DNA from: Artemisia argyi
Taxonomy: Eukaryota > Streptophyta > Magnoliopsida > Asterales > Asteraceae
NCBI GenBank assembly: GCA_030686995.1
Contig: CM060685.1
Coordinates: 26,050,065 to 26,114,064 of the forward strand
Length of the DNA: 64,000 bases
Direction of reading: 5' to 3'
The notes below the pieces were generated by a model. It was not told where the DNA came from. It saw only the letters and a list, made by a program, of their open reading frames with translations, and ran no database searches. The position numbers were made by a program, and so were the translations under genes. Shown piece by piece: positions 62,393-64,000 of the stretch. Each line of letters begins with the position of its first letter. Position 1 is the first letter of the stretch.

Positions 62393-64000
62393 GTTTTCAA
62401 AGGTTTCCATCCGTTTTTAGCCATTTTTGTTTGTTTTTACACGTTTTTGTGTTTAATCATACGAATAAAAATATAACCGATTTAATGAAACCGAACTAAT
62501 CAACAACACGATTTACACGTTTAGTCCGTTTTCTTCCGTTTTCCATCCGTTTTTACCCATTTTTGTTTGTTTTTACACGTTTTTTATGTGTTATGACCCG
62601 AATAAAAATATAACTGATATAATTAAACCCAACTAATCCAACAATCCGATTTACATGTTTAGTCTGTTTTCATCGATTTCCATCCGTTTTTAGCCATTTC
62701 AGTTTCTTTTTACACGTTTTTTTGTTTAATCACCCGAATGAAAATATAACTGATTTAATAAAACTGAACTAATCCAACAATACGATTTACACGTTTAGTC
62801 TGTTTTCATCCGTTTCTATCCGTTTTTTCCCATTTTTGTTTGTTTTTACACGTTTTTTATGTGTTACGACCCGAATAAAAATATAACCGATTTAATTAAA
62901 CCCAACTAATCCAACAACCTGATTTACACGTTTAGTACGTTTTTATCGGTTTCTATCCGTTTTTAGCCATTTTTGTTTGTTTTTACACGTTTTTGTGTTT
63001 AATCACCCAAATAAAAATATAACCGATTTAATGAAGCCAAACTAATCCAACAACACGATTTACACGATTAGTCCGTTTTCATCCGTTTCCATCCGTTTTT
63101 ACCCATTTTTGTTTCTTTTTACACGTTTTTTATGTGTTATGACCTGAATAAAAATAAAATCGATTTAATTAAACCAAAATAATCCGACAACCCAATTTAC
63201 ACGTATAGTCCGTTTTCATCGGTTTTTATCCGTTTTTAGACATTTTTGTTTGTTTTTACACGTTTTTGTGTTTAATTTCCCGAATAAAAATATAACCGAT
63301 TTAATGAAACCGAACTAATCTAACAACACGATTTACACGTTTAGTCCGTTTCCATCCGTTTTATACCCATTTTTGTTTGTTTTAGACGTTTTTTATGTGT
63401 TATGACCCGAATAAAAATATAACCGATTTAACTAAACCCAACTAATCCAACAACCCGATTTACACGTCTAGTCCGTTTTCATCGGTTTCCATCCGTTTTT
63501 AGCCATTTTTGTTTGATTTTACACGTTTTTGTGTTTAATCACCCGAATAAAAATATAACCGATTAATCCAACAACACGATTTACACGTTTTGTCAGTTTT
63601 CATCCGTTTCCATCCGTTTTTACCCATTTTTGTTTGTTTTAAACGTTTTTTATGTGTTACGACCCGAATAAAAATATAACCGATTTAATTAAACCCAACT
63701 AATCCAACAACCCGATTTACACGTTTAGTCCGTTTTCAATCGGTTTCCATCTGTTTTTAGCCATTTTTGTTTGTTTTTACACGTTTTTGTGTTTAATCAC
63801 CCGAATAAAAATATAATCGATTTAATGAAACCGAACTAATCCAACAAATCGATTTACACGTTTAGTCCGTTTTCAACCGTTTCCATCCGTTTTTACCTAT
63901 TTTTTGTTTGTTTTTACACGTTTTTATGTGTTACGACCCGAATAAAAATATAACCGATTTACTGAAACCGAACTAATCCAACCACACGATTTACACGTTT
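62393..64000 (+). repeat. Satellite block XI, right of the retrotransposon
   Basis: The satellite resumes at about monomer position 20 of an A3-type unit (GTTTTCAAAGGTTTCC, later AATCATACG), followed by B3, A4 and B4 and further dimers. A 15-bp-deleted monomer (CCGATTAATCC) occurs at about 63557. The last 550 bp resemble 52.0-52.45 kb, including GTCTAGTCCG and AACCACACG, so the array continues beyond the window. No gene was found. Confidence 0.93.

Noticed and set aside
1..64000. CRISPR-like regular repetition
   Set aside because: Monomers are contiguous with no unique spacers, about 136 bp long, and of eukaryotic satellite type.
1..64000. CENP-B box or telomere repeat within the monomer
   Set aside because: Neither the TTCG...CGGG spacing of a CENP-B box nor TTTAGGG arrays is present; the CCCGAATAAA stretch only superficially resembles part of the former on the reverse strand.

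Overview
The window is plant-type nuclear repeat DNA. About 59.9 kb of the 64 kb is one tandem satellite, always in the same orientation, with a monomer of about 136 bp (roughly 440 monomers by division, not counted). The rest is a 500-base run of N (14640-15139) and one 3.6-kb retrotransposon fragment (58795-62392). I find no host protein gene, rRNA, tRNA or CRISPR array. The fragment has a polypurine tract and a long TG...CA LTR of Ty3/gypsy style, which points to a seed plant. Asteraceae or another eudicot is only a guess. The locus is most simply pericentromeric or another heterochromatic satellite block; nothing here proves centromere function.

Monomers alternate between type A (tail with GTGTTTAATCACCCG, then TTTAATGAAACCG) and type B (tail with TTATGTGTTATGACCCG, then TTTAATTAAACCC). 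Four distinct A-B dimers form an 8-monomer higher-order repeat (HOR) of about 1.09 kb: A1-B1-A2-B2-A3-B3-A4-B4. It is clearest at 16178-24323 and 26741-33263, and more diverged at 1-14639. A 15-monomer derivative (about 2.05 kb) was made by collapse into a hybrid A/B monomer and is tandemly copied at about 8.5-12.6 kb. A 12-monomer HOR (about 1.62 kb) runs at 38966-43150 and again at 46.5-48.4 kb. Between these lie mixed blocks with duplications 4-20 kb apart, short-deletion monomers and breaks of the A/B alternation, as expected from repeated unequal exchange.

At the finest scale the monomer is built from T-tracts spaced about 10 bp apart over its first 80 bp, with CpG steps in between. It is AT-rich (about 33% GC) but CpG-rich for that composition. 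Length variants change by 10-20 bp or about 15 bp, matching slippage between the internal subrepeats. This is the most interesting structural feature I see.

At 58795 the satellite stops inside a monomer and 538 bp of retrotransposon 3' internal sequence begins. It ends in a hairpin and a polypurine tract, followed by a 3060-bp LTR (59333-62392), after which the satellite resumes in a different phase. The element has lost its 5' LTR and all coding domains. The sequence just right of the N gap is rich in single-base indels relative to its near-copy at 26.8-30.7 kb, which suggests an unpolished contig end.
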